A stretch of 64,000 nucleotides of DNA from Natronorubrum halophilum (GTDB lineage: Archaea > Halobacteriota > Halobacteria > Halobacteriales > Natrialbaceae), in NCBI RefSeq assembly GCF_003670115.1, contig NZ_QQTY01000007.1:1-64000 (forward strand), written 5' to 3'. Shown one piece after another: positions 7,872 through 16,478 of the stretch (the first letter of the stretch is position 1; the number at the start of each line of letters is the position of its first letter). The translations under genes were made by a program, and so were the position numbers. The notes beneath the pieces are model-generated. The model was given only the letters and a program-made list of their open reading frames with translations, was not told where the DNA came from and did not search any database.

Positions 7872-8155
7872 GCGACGATTCCGGGAGCCCCGATTCGTCC
7901 ACTCCTTCCGAGGCGATGACCACCGAGCGGTATCTCGACCACCTCGAGGCGCTCGATACCCGCGCGGCATTCCTCCTCGAGTCGATCCCCGACGCGGAGG
8001 CGTTCGACGACGAGACGCGCGCCCACGCGAGGCGTCGCCTGCGGGAGATCCGCGCCCAGATCAATCCGCTGCTGGTCACGCTTCGTTCTCGCACCGACGG
8101 TGACGCGGGCGACCATCGCTCCCGCGCCGACGCCGACGATCCGCCGCCCGAGTGA
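7868..8155 (+). CDS. Small helical acidic protein
   Basis: A 95-aa protein starting with the GTG of a GTGA overlap. Residues about 20-70 form one or two long amphipathic helices (LDHLEALDTRAAFLLESI, ARRRLREIRAQINPLLV). Both ends are charged and probably disordered. It ends in another GTGA overlap. Its size and helical hairpin shape resemble small scaffold or antitoxin-like proteins, but no family is identified. The chain of 4-bp overlaps from 7473 to 8155 supports it as a real gene. Confidence 0.55.
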   Translation: MSDDSGSPDSSTPSEAMTTERYLDHLEALDTRAAFLLESIPDAEAFDDETRAHARRRLREIRAQINPLLVTLRSRTDGDAGDHRSRADADDPPPE

Positions 8156-9195
8156 CGACTCCCGGCGCGGACGACGCCGACCATCTCGCCCGCGGCCGGC
8201 CGCTCACGCACGGGCGTTCGCAGTCGGACGCGGGCAACCGCGCCCGGGAGTCGATCACCGACGGCGACGCCCTCCCGTATCGTCGTGTAACCACCTTCCC
8301 ATTCGACAGCCCAATGCCAACACCGATCGCAGCCGAGACGGACGAATCGACAGCCAGCCAGCAATCCCAGAGCGATCGAGACAGCGACTTCGAGCGGCTC
8401 CGCGAGCGTCTCGATTCGCTCGAGGCCGAACTCGAGCGCAAGGACGACCGCATCGCGGCCCTCGAGCGACTCGAAACGCGGACCGAGGATCTCGAAGCCG
8501 AAACGGAGCGACTCGAGAGCGTCGCCGACGCCTCGCTCAACAAAGCCGGTGCGAACAAGGAGCGGATCGCGGAGCTACAGTCTCGCGAACTCGAGAAGGG
8601 GGCGCACCTCCGCGCGGAGCGCGTCGACGTACGCGCCGTCACCGTCCCGGACGGCCGTCTCGAACGAATCGAGAAAGCGGGCGGGACGACCTACTATCGG
8701 CTCCCGGAGAGCGCCGATCCGCTCGAGCGCGGCGGTGACGTCTCGCTCGCCTACGGCGACCTGCTCCCGATTCAGCAACTCGCGCGGATGGACGACGAGC
8801 GGCGTCGTGCAGCCGCGAACGCGCTGCCGACGCGGTTGGCGGCGTCGCTCTGGCAGTCGCGAACCGATCCGAGCGTCGGCGATAATCCGTGGGAACGGGG
8901 GTGTAAAGACGTCGACGAGTTCGTCACGGCCAGCGATCTCAGACACTGGATCCGTAGGCAGGAGCCCGGCGTTAGCGAGAGCTACGCGAAGAAGTTGGTC
9001 TCGCGAACGATCGATGCCCTCCTGGATCTGTCGAAGAACCGGCTCGCGGTACGCAGACGAACTGAACGCAAGAACGGACTCGAGTACACCGAACGACGGG
9101 TGATCCTCCCGACGGATGCGGCGTTCCCCGGCGAGTCGAGACGAACCGAGGAGCGCGACGCGACGGATACGGGGACAGCTGACGTCCACGGATAG
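8152..9195 (+). CDS. Coiled-coil protein with a C-terminal winged-helix-like domain
   Basis: A 347-aa protein. Residues about 75-155 are a heptad coiled coil rich in E, L and R (RLDSLEAELERKDDRIAALE). A central region follows, then residues about 235-325 with basic helices (WIRRQEPGVSESYAKKLVSRT) like a DNA-binding helical domain. The GTG at 8152 continues the 4-bp overlap pattern; ATG at 8314 (293 aa) is a real alternative, because residues 1-54 are low-complexity and less conserved in style. Coiled coil plus DNA-binding tail fits a plasmid or provirus partition, replication or repressor-type protein. That is inference only. Confidence 0.6.
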   Translation: MTTPGADDADHLARGRPLTHGRSQSDAGNRARESITDGDALPYRRVTTFPFDSPMPTPIAAETDESTASQQSQSDRDSDFERLRERLDSLEAELERKDDRIAALERLETRTEDLEAETERLESVADASLNKAGANKERIAELQSRELEKGAHLRAERVDVRAVTVPDGRLERIEKAGGTTYYRLPESADPLERGGDVSLAYGDLLPIQQLARMDDERRRAAANALPTRLAASLWQSRTDPSVGDNPWERGCKDVDEFVTASDLRHWIRRQEPGVSESYAKKLVSRTIDALLDLSKNRLAVRRRTERKNGLEYTERRVILPTDAAFPGESRRTEERDATDTGTADVHG

Positions 9196-9547
9196 GACCG
9201 TCTCCGGGATCACCACCCCCTCGAAAACTCTCACCGACCGCGCGATCACGCGGCCGCGGTCGGGTGTGTGCCCTGTGGATAGCTGTGCGTCCACCGCTCG
9301 AGCGGTCCTCGGCGGTCGGAGTCGGGGGACACCGACACCGCGCTGTCCGGAGACGACAGCCGTCCACGGGCGTCGCAGGAGCGGCCCGGTTCCTGACGTT
9401 GCGGCGGGCACGGATGCCGACGCGCGCGGTTCGTTCCCCGTCATAGCCGGGCGGCGGGCACCGTTCTCGAGGCGGTGTTCACCGACGAGCGTCTCGCCGT
9501 TCCGGCTACCGTTTAATTATATCTGGCTGGCGCTCCTCTAGAAACGC
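9196..9547. other. Intergenic, no gene seen
   Basis: High GC until about 9500, then a short AT-rich run (about 9510-9525) that likely carries the promoter of the gene at 9548. No repeat seen. Confidence 0.45.
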
Positions 9548-9733
9548 ATGTATCGTGCAATCCTTCCGGAAGGACAGATCGACTGCGAGCGGTATGACCA
9601 CACCGAGAACGGCGTCGAACTCTACGACGACGACGACGCGTTCATCGCGTTCGTGCCGTACACGAATCTCCACGCGCTCGCGGATCAGGATCTCTATACG
9701 GACCGGACGGAAGAAGAGCGCTCGATCATGTGA
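9548..9733 (+). CDS. Small acidic protein
   Basis: A 61-aa protein, very acidic, with a run of aspartates (YDDDDAFIAFVPYTNL). An AT-rich TTTAATTATA box about 30 bp upstream (9511-9520) suggests a nearly leaderless transcript starting at the ATG. It faces the TFB gene. The two stop codons abut exactly in TGATCA at 9731-9736, so there is no intergenic DNA between the convergent genes. Conserved small haloarchaeal proteins of this kind exist, but no function is known to me. Confidence 0.6.
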   Translation: MYRAILPEGQIDCERYDHTENGVELYDDDDAFIAFVPYTNLHALADQDLYTDRTEEERSIM

Positions 9734-10687
9734 TCACACCGCCGGCTGTTGATCGATCGCCTCGAGCTGCTCGCGATACCGATTCCGCACGGTGACGACC
9801 GTCGTCTGTGCGGTGTCGGCGACCGCTCGCTGCGGGATCGTCTCGTCACAGAGGAGTCCGGCGGCGTAGATGGCTGCGGCGGCGAATCCGGTCGGCGATT
9901 TCCCCGAGTGGAGTCCCTGTTCCGTCGTCTGATCGATGATCTCGATGGCTTTCGTTTCGACGTCTTTGCTGACGTCGAGTTCGGAGCAGAACCGCGGGAC
10001 GAACTGTCGCGGGTTCGTCGGCTCCAAATTGATGCTGAGTTCGTCGGCGATGTACCGGTACGTCCGGCCGATCTCTCGCTGATCGACCCGTGAAACGGAG
10101 GTTACTTCCTCGAGACTGCGCGGAATGCCCTCCTTTCGACACGCGGTGTAGAGCGCGCTGGTCGCGACGCCTTCGATCGACCGACCCCGTATGAGATCCT
10201 GGTCGAGCGCCTGTCGGTAGATGACGCTTGCGGTCTCCTTGACGGGTTTCGGGACGCCCAGCGCGCTGACCATCCGGTCGATCTCCGAGAGGGCGTACTT
10301 GAGGTTGCGTTCGCCGGCGTTTTTCGTTCTGATCCGTTCTTGCCAGACGCGAAGCCGATGAAGCTGGCCGTGTTTGTCGGCCGACATCGAGTGGCCGTTG
10401 GCGTCTTTGTTACGCCAGTCGATCGTCGTCGTCAGCCCTCGGTCGTGCATCGATTGCGTAAGCGGCGCGCCGACTCGAGAGAGTTCGTCGTGTTCTTGGG
10501 CGTTGAACGCCCGCCACTCCGGACCGTAGTCGATCGGATCCTCGGTGAGGACGAGTCCGCACTCCTTGCAGACTCGCTCGCCGCGGTCCGGGTCGTGGAT
10601 GATCGTATCGGTTTCGCAGTCGGGACAGAGCCCGGGCTCTGTCTTCGCTGATTCGTTCTTGGTGTGTTCAATGATGGACCGCGTCAT
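9734..10687 (-). CDS. tfb: Transcription initiation factor TFB (TFIIB homologue)
   Basis: A 317-aa TFB. The N-terminal zinc ribbon has CPDC and CKECG (residues about 21-44), a B-finger/linker region follows (GPEWRAF, SRVGAPLT), then two cyclin repeats (about 115-210 and 215-310), the second with SPTGFAAAAIYAAGLL. Length is normal. TFB recruits RNA polymerase to TBP-bound promoters. Haloarchaea carry several TFBs; one at the border of an accessory region is probably a specialised paralogue and not the essential one. The ATG at 10687 is preferred over an upstream one that adds nine residues. Its promoter must lie in the 740-bp gap upstream. Confidence 0.93.
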   Translation of the reverse strand: MTRSIIEHTKNESAKTEPGLCPDCETDTIIHDPDRGERVCKECGLVLTEDPIDYGPEWRAFNAQEHDELSRVGAPLTQSMHDRGLTTTIDWRNKDANGHSMSADKHGQLHRLRVWQERIRTKNAGERNLKYALSEIDRMVSALGVPKPVKETASVIYRQALDQDLIRGRSIEGVATSALYTACRKEGIPRSLEEVTSVSRVDQREIGRTYRYIADELSINLEPTNPRQFVPRFCSELDVSKDVETKAIEIIDQTTEQGLHSGKSPTGFAAAAIYAAGLLCDETIPQRAVADTAQTTVVTVRNRYREQLEAIDQQPAV

Positions 10688-11430
10688 CAGTAGTAGATGA
10701 ATCTTTGCCCGCACTGTAAGGGGTTCACATGGTTTCGCGAGAAACGCCGACTTACTGTTTCGGCCGCAGACGTACGAGACGCAGACGAGACGGGCGACGT
10801 GTCGCCGTCCTACCCGTCCGAGGGAGTCGGCTGAATCGCGTCGGTTCCGCGCCCCATCGGTAATCGCCGGACGACACGCCGTTGTACTGTCCTTGAACTG
10901 TCATGAACTCCGGAAACCCAGCCGATGCGACGCGATTTCGGTTTCGACGTGAACGCTCCGTAAACCCCGAATTCTTTCCGTAAAATCGCCTTTCGGGGCC
11001 GAACTGTCGTTCGACTTTATGTCGCAGGCAGCAAACGTTCCGTACCAGTGTCGTGTCGTAACTTCGCCCTTCAGTCCATGTTTCACCCTCTTCACAGCTG
11101 TTCCACACGTATGCGGCCAATATCTGTGGACAATCGCTTGATACTGACCGCGTCCGATCACCGTCGCGGTCGAGTATCTCGCCGCCGCCGCAGGTGGTCA
11201 CGACGCGGCCCAGGTAGTCGGCCTGTACCTGCTTTGCAGCCGGTGCGAAACGTGGCTGTCCTTAAGAGTGTCAGTATTGGTGTACAACTTGGTGTGTCAA
11301 CCGTGACTGCGACTTGCCGATTGAGAACAATGTGGCTCCCGTCGACCCGACAGTATGGCAGTTGTTCCGTATTCGAAACCTGCCTCGAATGTGGCTCGAA
11401 TGGGACTCCAACAGTTGGAGGTAGTGCATA
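10688..11430. other. Long intergenic region, no gene seen
   Basis: It must hold the promoter of the TFB gene (minus strand) and of the gene at 11431. The only clear site is GGAGGTAG just before the ATG at 11431. Minus-strand reading frames here are rich in R and C and do not look coding. Confidence 0.45.
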
Positions 11431-12027
11431 ATGTCATCCATCGATACCTCGCTTCCCGACGAGATCGCATCGGTGGCTGATTCGGATGAGGAGCAGCGAC
11501 TCTCGAAGGACGTCATTTTCGAGCTCCTGAAAAACCGACGTCGTCGAGAAGTACTCGCGTACCTACTCGAGGCCGAGGAGACAGTAACCCTCGGTGAACT
11601 CGCCGAACAGATCGCCGCGTGGGAGAACGATACCGACGTGAGCGCGCTCAGTTCCGATCAGCGAAAGCGAGTATACGTCGCGCTCTACCAGACCCATCTC
11701 CCGAAGATGGACGATGCCGGCATCGTCGAGTACGATCAGGATAGAGGGTTGATCTCGCTCGCGGACAACGCCGACCTGTTGATGATGTACCTCGATACGG
11801 ATACGCATCGACAGGATCGGTGGGACCGATGGTACGCGACGCTCAGCGTCGTTGGCGCGGCGGTCGTTACCGGGGCCTTTCTCGGTCTCCCGCCGCTGTC
11901 GGCTATCCCAACCTTCGGACTCGCTGGAATCGTCGTCGTCTCGTTTTTCCTCCTCTCGGTTGCACACGTCGTGACGAACCGAGAGCAGGAGCGAACCGTC
12001 GACGGAAAACTGTCACGCATCAAGTAA
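11431..12027 (+). CDS. Membrane-anchored winged-helix protein (DUF7344 type)
   Basis: A 198-aa protein. Residues about 25-120 carry a winged-helix domain starting FELLKNRRRREVLAYL, the hallmark of a large haloarchaeal family (DUF7344, from memory). Residues about 138-155 and 160-180 form two membrane helices, and the tail is charged. It is likely a membrane-bound transcription regulator; many relatives sit next to surface-polysaccharide genes, as here. GGAGGT lies about 8 bp before the ATG. It stands alone, at the left edge of the surface-glycan region. Confidence 0.8.
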   Translation: MSSIDTSLPDEIASVADSDEEQRLSKDVIFELLKNRRRREVLAYLLEAEETVTLGELAEQIAAWENDTDVSALSSDQRKRVYVALYQTHLPKMDDAGIVEYDQDRGLISLADNADLLMMYLDTDTHRQDRWDRWYATLSVVGAAVVTGAFLGLPPLSAIPTFGLAGIVVVSFFLLSVAHVVTNREQERTVDGKLSRIK

Positions 12028-12617
12028 CTGTTCTGGTGGAACGGGATCGACGGCTCCGCTGACAGCTTCGATGGTTCGAGTGCGTGTATACCGCACGCAG
12101 TGACGACGATCGTTTTCACGACTACTGATGGTAGGAAGGACTTTTAATCACGGCTCTCGAACGGACGACTGGCTCCCGACGACCGTCAGCTACTACCGGA
12201 GCAGTTCGCGTGCCAGCATCTGTTCCCGTTTCAGGCGCGGGAGCCACTTACTCTCGAACCCGATTCTCGACAGCTGCCGCTCTCCGTACGCACCGCTTTC
12301 GATCCCTCTCGGATCGCCTCCGACCGTCTCGTCGTCGGCTCCGGCGGTTCGGCAATTCTGTGGACCGTCGATCCGCTCGGAGGACCGGTATCACGCTGTC
12401 GAGGGACGCCTCCCTCGAGAGCGGTCGTCACGACGCTGGCTCACACGCCGTCGACTCGCCGGGTGCCATCCTACAGCTTCCACGACGGCGGCACTACGTT
12501 TCGACACTGCACGTCGCGGCCGCCGCTGGCGTTGTTCCTCGAGAGATACCGCTGAGCAGCGGTGTGACCGATCCGCGCGGGATCGCACGGCCACCCGGCG
12601 TGTACCGTCGATCGTCG
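12028..12617. other. Intergenic, no gene seen
   Basis: High-GC gap between convergent genes at 11431 and 12618. Reading frames on both strands are arginine/serine-rich shadows. No repeat or hairpin of note. Confidence 0.45.
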
Positions 12618-14669
12618 TTACTGATCGCGGACGTTGTACTGTACGTCGACCGCTGCGTCGCCGCGGATCGTGAACTCCGCGAGTTCGCCGTCGAACCAGT
12701 AGGCGTCGAGCCAGTTGCCGGCGACGCCGCGAACGGTTTTCCCCTCGATGACGTCGTCTTCCTCGATCCTGGCGTCTCGACAGGTGGACTCGACGACCGG
12801 GCCGCTGGCCTCGAAGGAGTACGCGCTCGGCTCCTCGGCTTCGGTGCCGTCGATAACGAGCGCGTGGGGGAGCACTTCGTGCTCGCCGTAGTCGGCGGGA
12901 TCGATCTCCTCGCCGTCGAGGCTGATCTCGGCCTCGCCGTCGATGAGGGTCACGTCGGTCAGCGCACCTGAGAACCGGAACGTCTGCGTTCCGTCGGTGA
13001 CCGAACTCTGAACCGTCGAGCCCGAGATCATCGTCGCTTCGTCTTCGGGAGCGCCGTCTCCGTCGAGTTCGATCGTTCCCTCGACCGTGATCTCGAAACT
13101 CGTCGGCGAGCCGTCACCCTCGATCTCGAGGACGTGGGGAAGCTCCTCGCCGTAGTCTGCGGGATCGATCTCCTCGCCGTCGACCAGTACGGTTGCCGGG
13201 CCGTCGACGGTGAGTTCCTCCAGGTCGCCGCTGAATCGGAAGGCGTCCTTCCAGTCTGCGACGACGCCGTGAGCGAGCGTGCCGTCGATCTCGACGTCGT
13301 CGTCGATCGTCGCGCCCTCGTAGTTCGACGGCTCGAGCTCGCCGTCGATCTCGAACTCGTAGCGAGTGACGTCTGAGTCGTCGCCGTCGAAGAGGATGAC
13401 GTGCTCGAGAAGGTCGTCGAACTCGTCGGGGTCGACTTCGGTTCCGTTGACGCGAACCGTGGCGTCGCCGTCGAGGCTCAGCCGTTCGATCTCGCCTTCG
13501 AACCGCCACGCGTCGAGGTGGTCGACGACGGTCCCCCGTGCGTGGGTGCCGTCGACGGTGGCCGCCGCGTCGATCGTCGCACCGTCGTCGGTACTCGCTT
13601 CGACCTCGTCGCTGACGACGAACTCGTAGTCGGTCACGTCGGCCGTGCCGTTGCCGTCGAACACGATAGTGTTTGAGGGCTGGTCGGTGCTACTGGTGGT
13701 AGCGCTACCGCTCTCGCTTGTTGAGTTTCCCGATGCGGCCGCCTCCGCGGCGGTCGGGACGCCGTCGGGGATGGAGAGGTCGGGATTGCTCCCGGCGTTC
13801 GAGGTGTCGACGTTGCCCTGCGTACCGCCGGCGATGGCACCGCCGCTGAGGGCGACCGAGGCACCCTGGTGGGTGAGTACGGCCGCCGCGTAGCCGCCGG
13901 CGTCGAAGTGACAGTCCTCGACGGTACAGCCGCCGGGTTGCCAGACCCACAGGGGTCGGCCGGAGCTTTCGCTGTAGTTGCCCCAGCTACCGTAGTCGGT
14001 CGAGTAGTCCGTGTCGTCGTTGTACGCGACGCACTCGCGGAGCGTGTCGTTTCCACTGGCGGCGCGGAACGTCGTGACGCCGTTGTTCTTGCCGAAACAG
14101 CGTTCCCACGTGATCGACCCGCCGCTGGCGCTGTTAGAACAGTACCAGCCGTTGTTGGGGTAGCCCTGTACGTTGCATTCCCGGAAGACGACATCGGCGC
14201 CGGCCTTGGTGTGATAGAAGATCGCTCCCGGACCGTGAACGAAGCCCGCGCCCGATTTGTTCGCGCCGTCGCCGATGTATACGTTTTCGAACTCGACGGT
14301 GCCGCTCGAGGCGGTGATCGAGAAAATAAAGCCGTCTCCCTGATACAGCCCCTTGATCCCGATGTTGCGGATGGTCGCTGCGCCGTTGACGACGAACGTG
14401 ATACCGTTCCCGTTCGTGACGTCGACGAGTTTGTTTTCGAAGGTCTCGTTGCCGATGTTGATAACCTGTCCGCTCGCTTCGATGACGTCGTAGTCACCGT
14501 CGCTCGCGCCCGCACCCGTACTCCACAGTGCCGTTGCTGCGGTCGTTGCACCGGCTAGCTTCATATATGATCGCCGATGGAGTAATTCCGAATTACCGTC
14601 GTGGTTCGTCGGCTGCTCTTCGCCGCCGACGCAACGATCGCCGTTTGATACCGAAGGTTCGCGTGCCAT
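12618..14669 (-). CDS. Exported beta-helix-like protein with four C-terminal repeats
   Basis: A 683-aa protein. Residues 31-56 form a Tat-like signal (HRRSYMKLAG then an alanine/threonine-rich core). Residues about 58-300 are made of short strands with G/N turns typical of a right-handed parallel beta helix, and align with the paralogue at 15209-16150. A S/T-rich linker (311-332) leads to four homologous units of about 84 residues (333-418, 422-506, 511-594, 600-683). The units share a 'VFDG/EIEG' start, a GATI-like strand, RFSG and a DGEEIDP end. It is probably a secreted or surface protein acting on, or binding, polysaccharide. A TATA element (AGTTTAT) about 30 bp upstream implies a leaderless message. 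Enzyme activity cannot be claimed. Confidence 0.8.
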   Translation of the reverse strand: MAREPSVSNGDRCVGGEEQPTNHDGNSELLHRRSYMKLAGATTAATALWSTGAGASDGDYDVIEASGQVINIGNETFENKLVDVTNGNGITFVVNGAATIRNIGIKGLYQGDGFIFSITASSGTVEFENVYIGDGANKSGAGFVHGPGAIFYHTKAGADVVFRECNVQGYPNNGWYCSNSASGGSITWERCFGKNNGVTTFRAASGNDTLRECVAYNDDTDYSTDYGSWGNYSESSGRPLWVWQPGGCTVEDCHFDAGGYAAAVLTHQGASVALSGGAIAGGTQGNVDTSNAGSNPDLSIPDGVPTAAEAAASGNSTSESGSATTSSTDQPSNTIVFDGNGTADVTDYEFVVSDEVEASTDDGATIDAAATVDGTHARGTVVDHLDAWRFEGEIERLSLDGDATVRVNGTEVDPDEFDDLLEHVILFDGDDSDVTRYEFEIDGELEPSNYEGATIDDDVEIDGTLAHGVVADWKDAFRFSGDLEELTVDGPATVLVDGEEIDPADYGEELPHVLEIEGDGSPTSFEITVEGTIELDGDGAPEDEATMISGSTVQSSVTDGTQTFRFSGALTDVTLIDGEAEISLDGEEIDPADYGEHEVLPHALVIDGTEAEEPSAYSFEASGPVVESTCRDARIEEDDVIEGKTVRGVAGNWLDAYWFDGELAEFTIRGDAAVDVQYNVRDQ

Positions 14670-14735
14670 GCAATCGGGTAATCTGATACTACCACCATAA
14701 ACTTTCTCCTATACTTTATTTAAAATTTACGTATA
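14670..14735 (-). promoter_or_regulatory. Promoter of the 683-aa beta-helix protein gene
   Basis: Read on the minus strand: AAAGTTTATG with its TATA core about 30 bp before the ATG, then GATTACC near -14. The same arrangement precedes the genes starting at 16150 and 23206, and the upstream GTAAATTT is also shared with the 16150 gene. Confidence 0.6.
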
Positions 14736-15208
14736 ATATCTACTACCAGAATATACAGTACGGAAACTATCTACGTATTCACACGAAAGATTATACGTCC
14801 TCGCTGGCGCTGCTACCGCGATTAATAGCGTATTACCGCGTTCGTTCGGACCTCCGTCCCTCTCGAGGGGGCTGTGGCGTTCGCCACTCGAGCGGTAATA
14901 ACCTATTACCACCTGATTTCGACCGATTTCGAGGTGGGACGGGCCGTCGTCCGCCGTCCGAACTCGAGAGTGCCCGCGTGACGAGCTATCGGTCGCGCGA
15001 ATACCGGGTTTCACCCGGCCGGGAACGACGTGTTGGAAACCGAGTTCGGTGCTCGAGTCTGGTGGCACGAAAAACGGAAAAGCGGCGACGGACCAACGGC
15101 GGCGGGTGGAGGAAAAGCGCCAGCGGGGGGAGGGAAAAACGTCAGCGGGGGATTCGGTGGAGGGTGGCTGTGGTAAGCTGCGTCAGCGGGGGCTGATATG
15201 TCGGTTCG
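14736..15208. other. Intergenic with three 12-bp direct repeats
   Basis: No gene seen. The 12-mer CGYCAGCGGGGG occurs three times, at 15118-15129, 15140-15151 and 15181-15192, in purine-rich DNA just beyond the stop codon of the minus-strand gene at 15209. This may be terminator-linked DNA or simple-sequence drift. Confidence 0.45.
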
Positions 15209-16150
15209 TTAGTTGCCGCCGGAAGCCGCCGCTTCGGCGCTGGTCGGCGTTCCGTCCGGGACGAACGCTTCGGGGTCGGTTCCCGTGTCGTCTCCGAGTT
15301 CGACGGTCGAGCCGCCGGTTTCTGCGATACCGGCTTGCTCGTCGTAGTCGGTGTTCTGGAGCACGACGGTCGTTCCCTGCCCGTTGGCACCCGCGTCGAC
15401 CGCGGTGTGGTGTCCGTTCATCTCGATCTGGCAGTCTTCGATCTCGATCGTTCCGGGGGCCCACGCCCAGATACCGCGGCCGGCGTAGCCCTCGTCGTCG
15501 ACGAGGATGCTCGAGTTCGTCACTTTGCTCCCTTCCGTCGCGAGACGGAAGTGAGAGACGCGGCAGTTAGCGGCGAAACTGCTGTCGATGTGGAGCGTGC
15601 CACCGCCGCCGTTGCCGGGTGCGGAGCCGTAGATCGCGTTGTCCGCGAAGCCCTGAATGTTGAGATTCTGAAAGTCGATGTGGCCGGAGTGTTCTGGGTT
15701 GACCCAGAAGGCGGTCTGTCCGTGGCCGGTCGAACGACCGTTGCGCCCGTCGGAGCCGTCACCGAGATAGACGTTCTCGACGGTGCTCGTGCCACCGGCG
15801 TCGGAGACGGCGAACGTGGCGGTGCCGGCACCGGAGTTGTTCTTTCCATCGAATCCGACGTTCCGGACCGTCCAGTCACTCCCTTGGGTCGTGATACTGA
15901 TGTCCTGACCGGTCGTCATATCGATGAGCTTGTTCTCCCAGGTTTCACCGCTCCCGACGGTGATTTCCTGGTTTCCGGCTTCGATAACCTCGTAATCGTC
16001 CTGGGCGGCTGCGGTACCGACTCCGCCTAGGGTGGTCGCCGCAGTCGCGGCCGCCGCGAGCGAACGCACGTAGTTGCGGCGGGTTAATCCGGTGTTACGG
16101 CCTGCAGTCGGCGTAGTGTCCGATTCGGACGTACGGGGGTTCTGCGCCAT
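15209..16150 (-). CDS. Exported beta-helix-like protein
   Basis: A 313-aa protein. The Tat signal (TRRNYVRSLAAAATAATTLG, about residues 24-43) is strong. The mature part aligns along its length with the first 310 residues of the 683-aa protein encoded at 12618-14669, including DYEVIEAGNQ, WENKLIDMT, VYLGDGS, and the end PDGTPTSAEAAASG, but it lacks the repeats. Repeated short strands with G/N turns point to a right-handed beta helix, as in pectate-lyase-like proteins. Folding before export by Tat is normal in haloarchaea. It is likely a surface or secreted polysaccharide-interacting protein; no active site is evident. Confidence 0.82.
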   Translation of the reverse strand: MAQNPRTSESDTTPTAGRNTGLTRRNYVRSLAAAATAATTLGGVGTAAAQDDYEVIEAGNQEITVGSGETWENKLIDMTTGQDISITTQGSDWTVRNVGFDGKNNSGAGTATFAVSDAGGTSTVENVYLGDGSDGRNGRSTGHGQTAFWVNPEHSGHIDFQNLNIQGFADNAIYGSAPGNGGGGTLHIDSSFAANCRVSHFRLATEGSKVTNSSILVDDEGYAGRGIWAWAPGTIEIEDCQIEMNGHHTAVDAGANGQGTTVVLQNTDYDEQAGIAETGGSTVELGDDTGTDPEAFVPDGTPTSAEAAASGGN

Positions 16151-16222
16151 ACACTTGCGTAACCTGGGCTTTCATTCATAAACTTTTCCTTGCTAGTATG
16201 GGTTAAATTTACAGAATATATT
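16151..16222 (-). promoter_or_regulatory. Promoter of the 313-aa beta-helix protein gene
   Basis: On the minus strand: GTAAATTTAA, GGAAAAGTTTATG (TATA core about 30 bp before the ATG at 16150) and GGTTACG near -13. These match the promoters at 14670 and 23207 in order and spacing, so a leaderless transcript is expected. Confidence 0.6.
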
Positions 16223-16478
16223 TCTAACGTTGGTCTATGTATCAGAATATACTGCCATTCTTTCACGAATGTATGAACGAAAAACGGGGAGAATTCGCCG
16301 CGTAATACCGTCTTTCCGAGTAACGTGGCCGTTTTCGGCCTCGAGAGACGAGCTATAGCGAAACTACGACTGCCGAAAACGCGTTTGAGGCGAGTGGCTC
16401 CATCGGGTGTGAGCGTGAAACGAGACGAACAGTCAGGAGTATTTCGCTATTTTCTCCGTTTCACCGGCGGTTCCGCGC
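16223..16478. other. Intergenic, no gene seen
   Basis: Gap between the stop of the minus-strand gene at 16479 and the promoter above it. Nothing recognisable. Confidence 0.4.

Noticed and set aside
10752-11201. 149-residue minus-strand frame upstream of the TFB gene
   Set aside because: Composition unlike haloarchaeal proteins, with no motif and no start signal.
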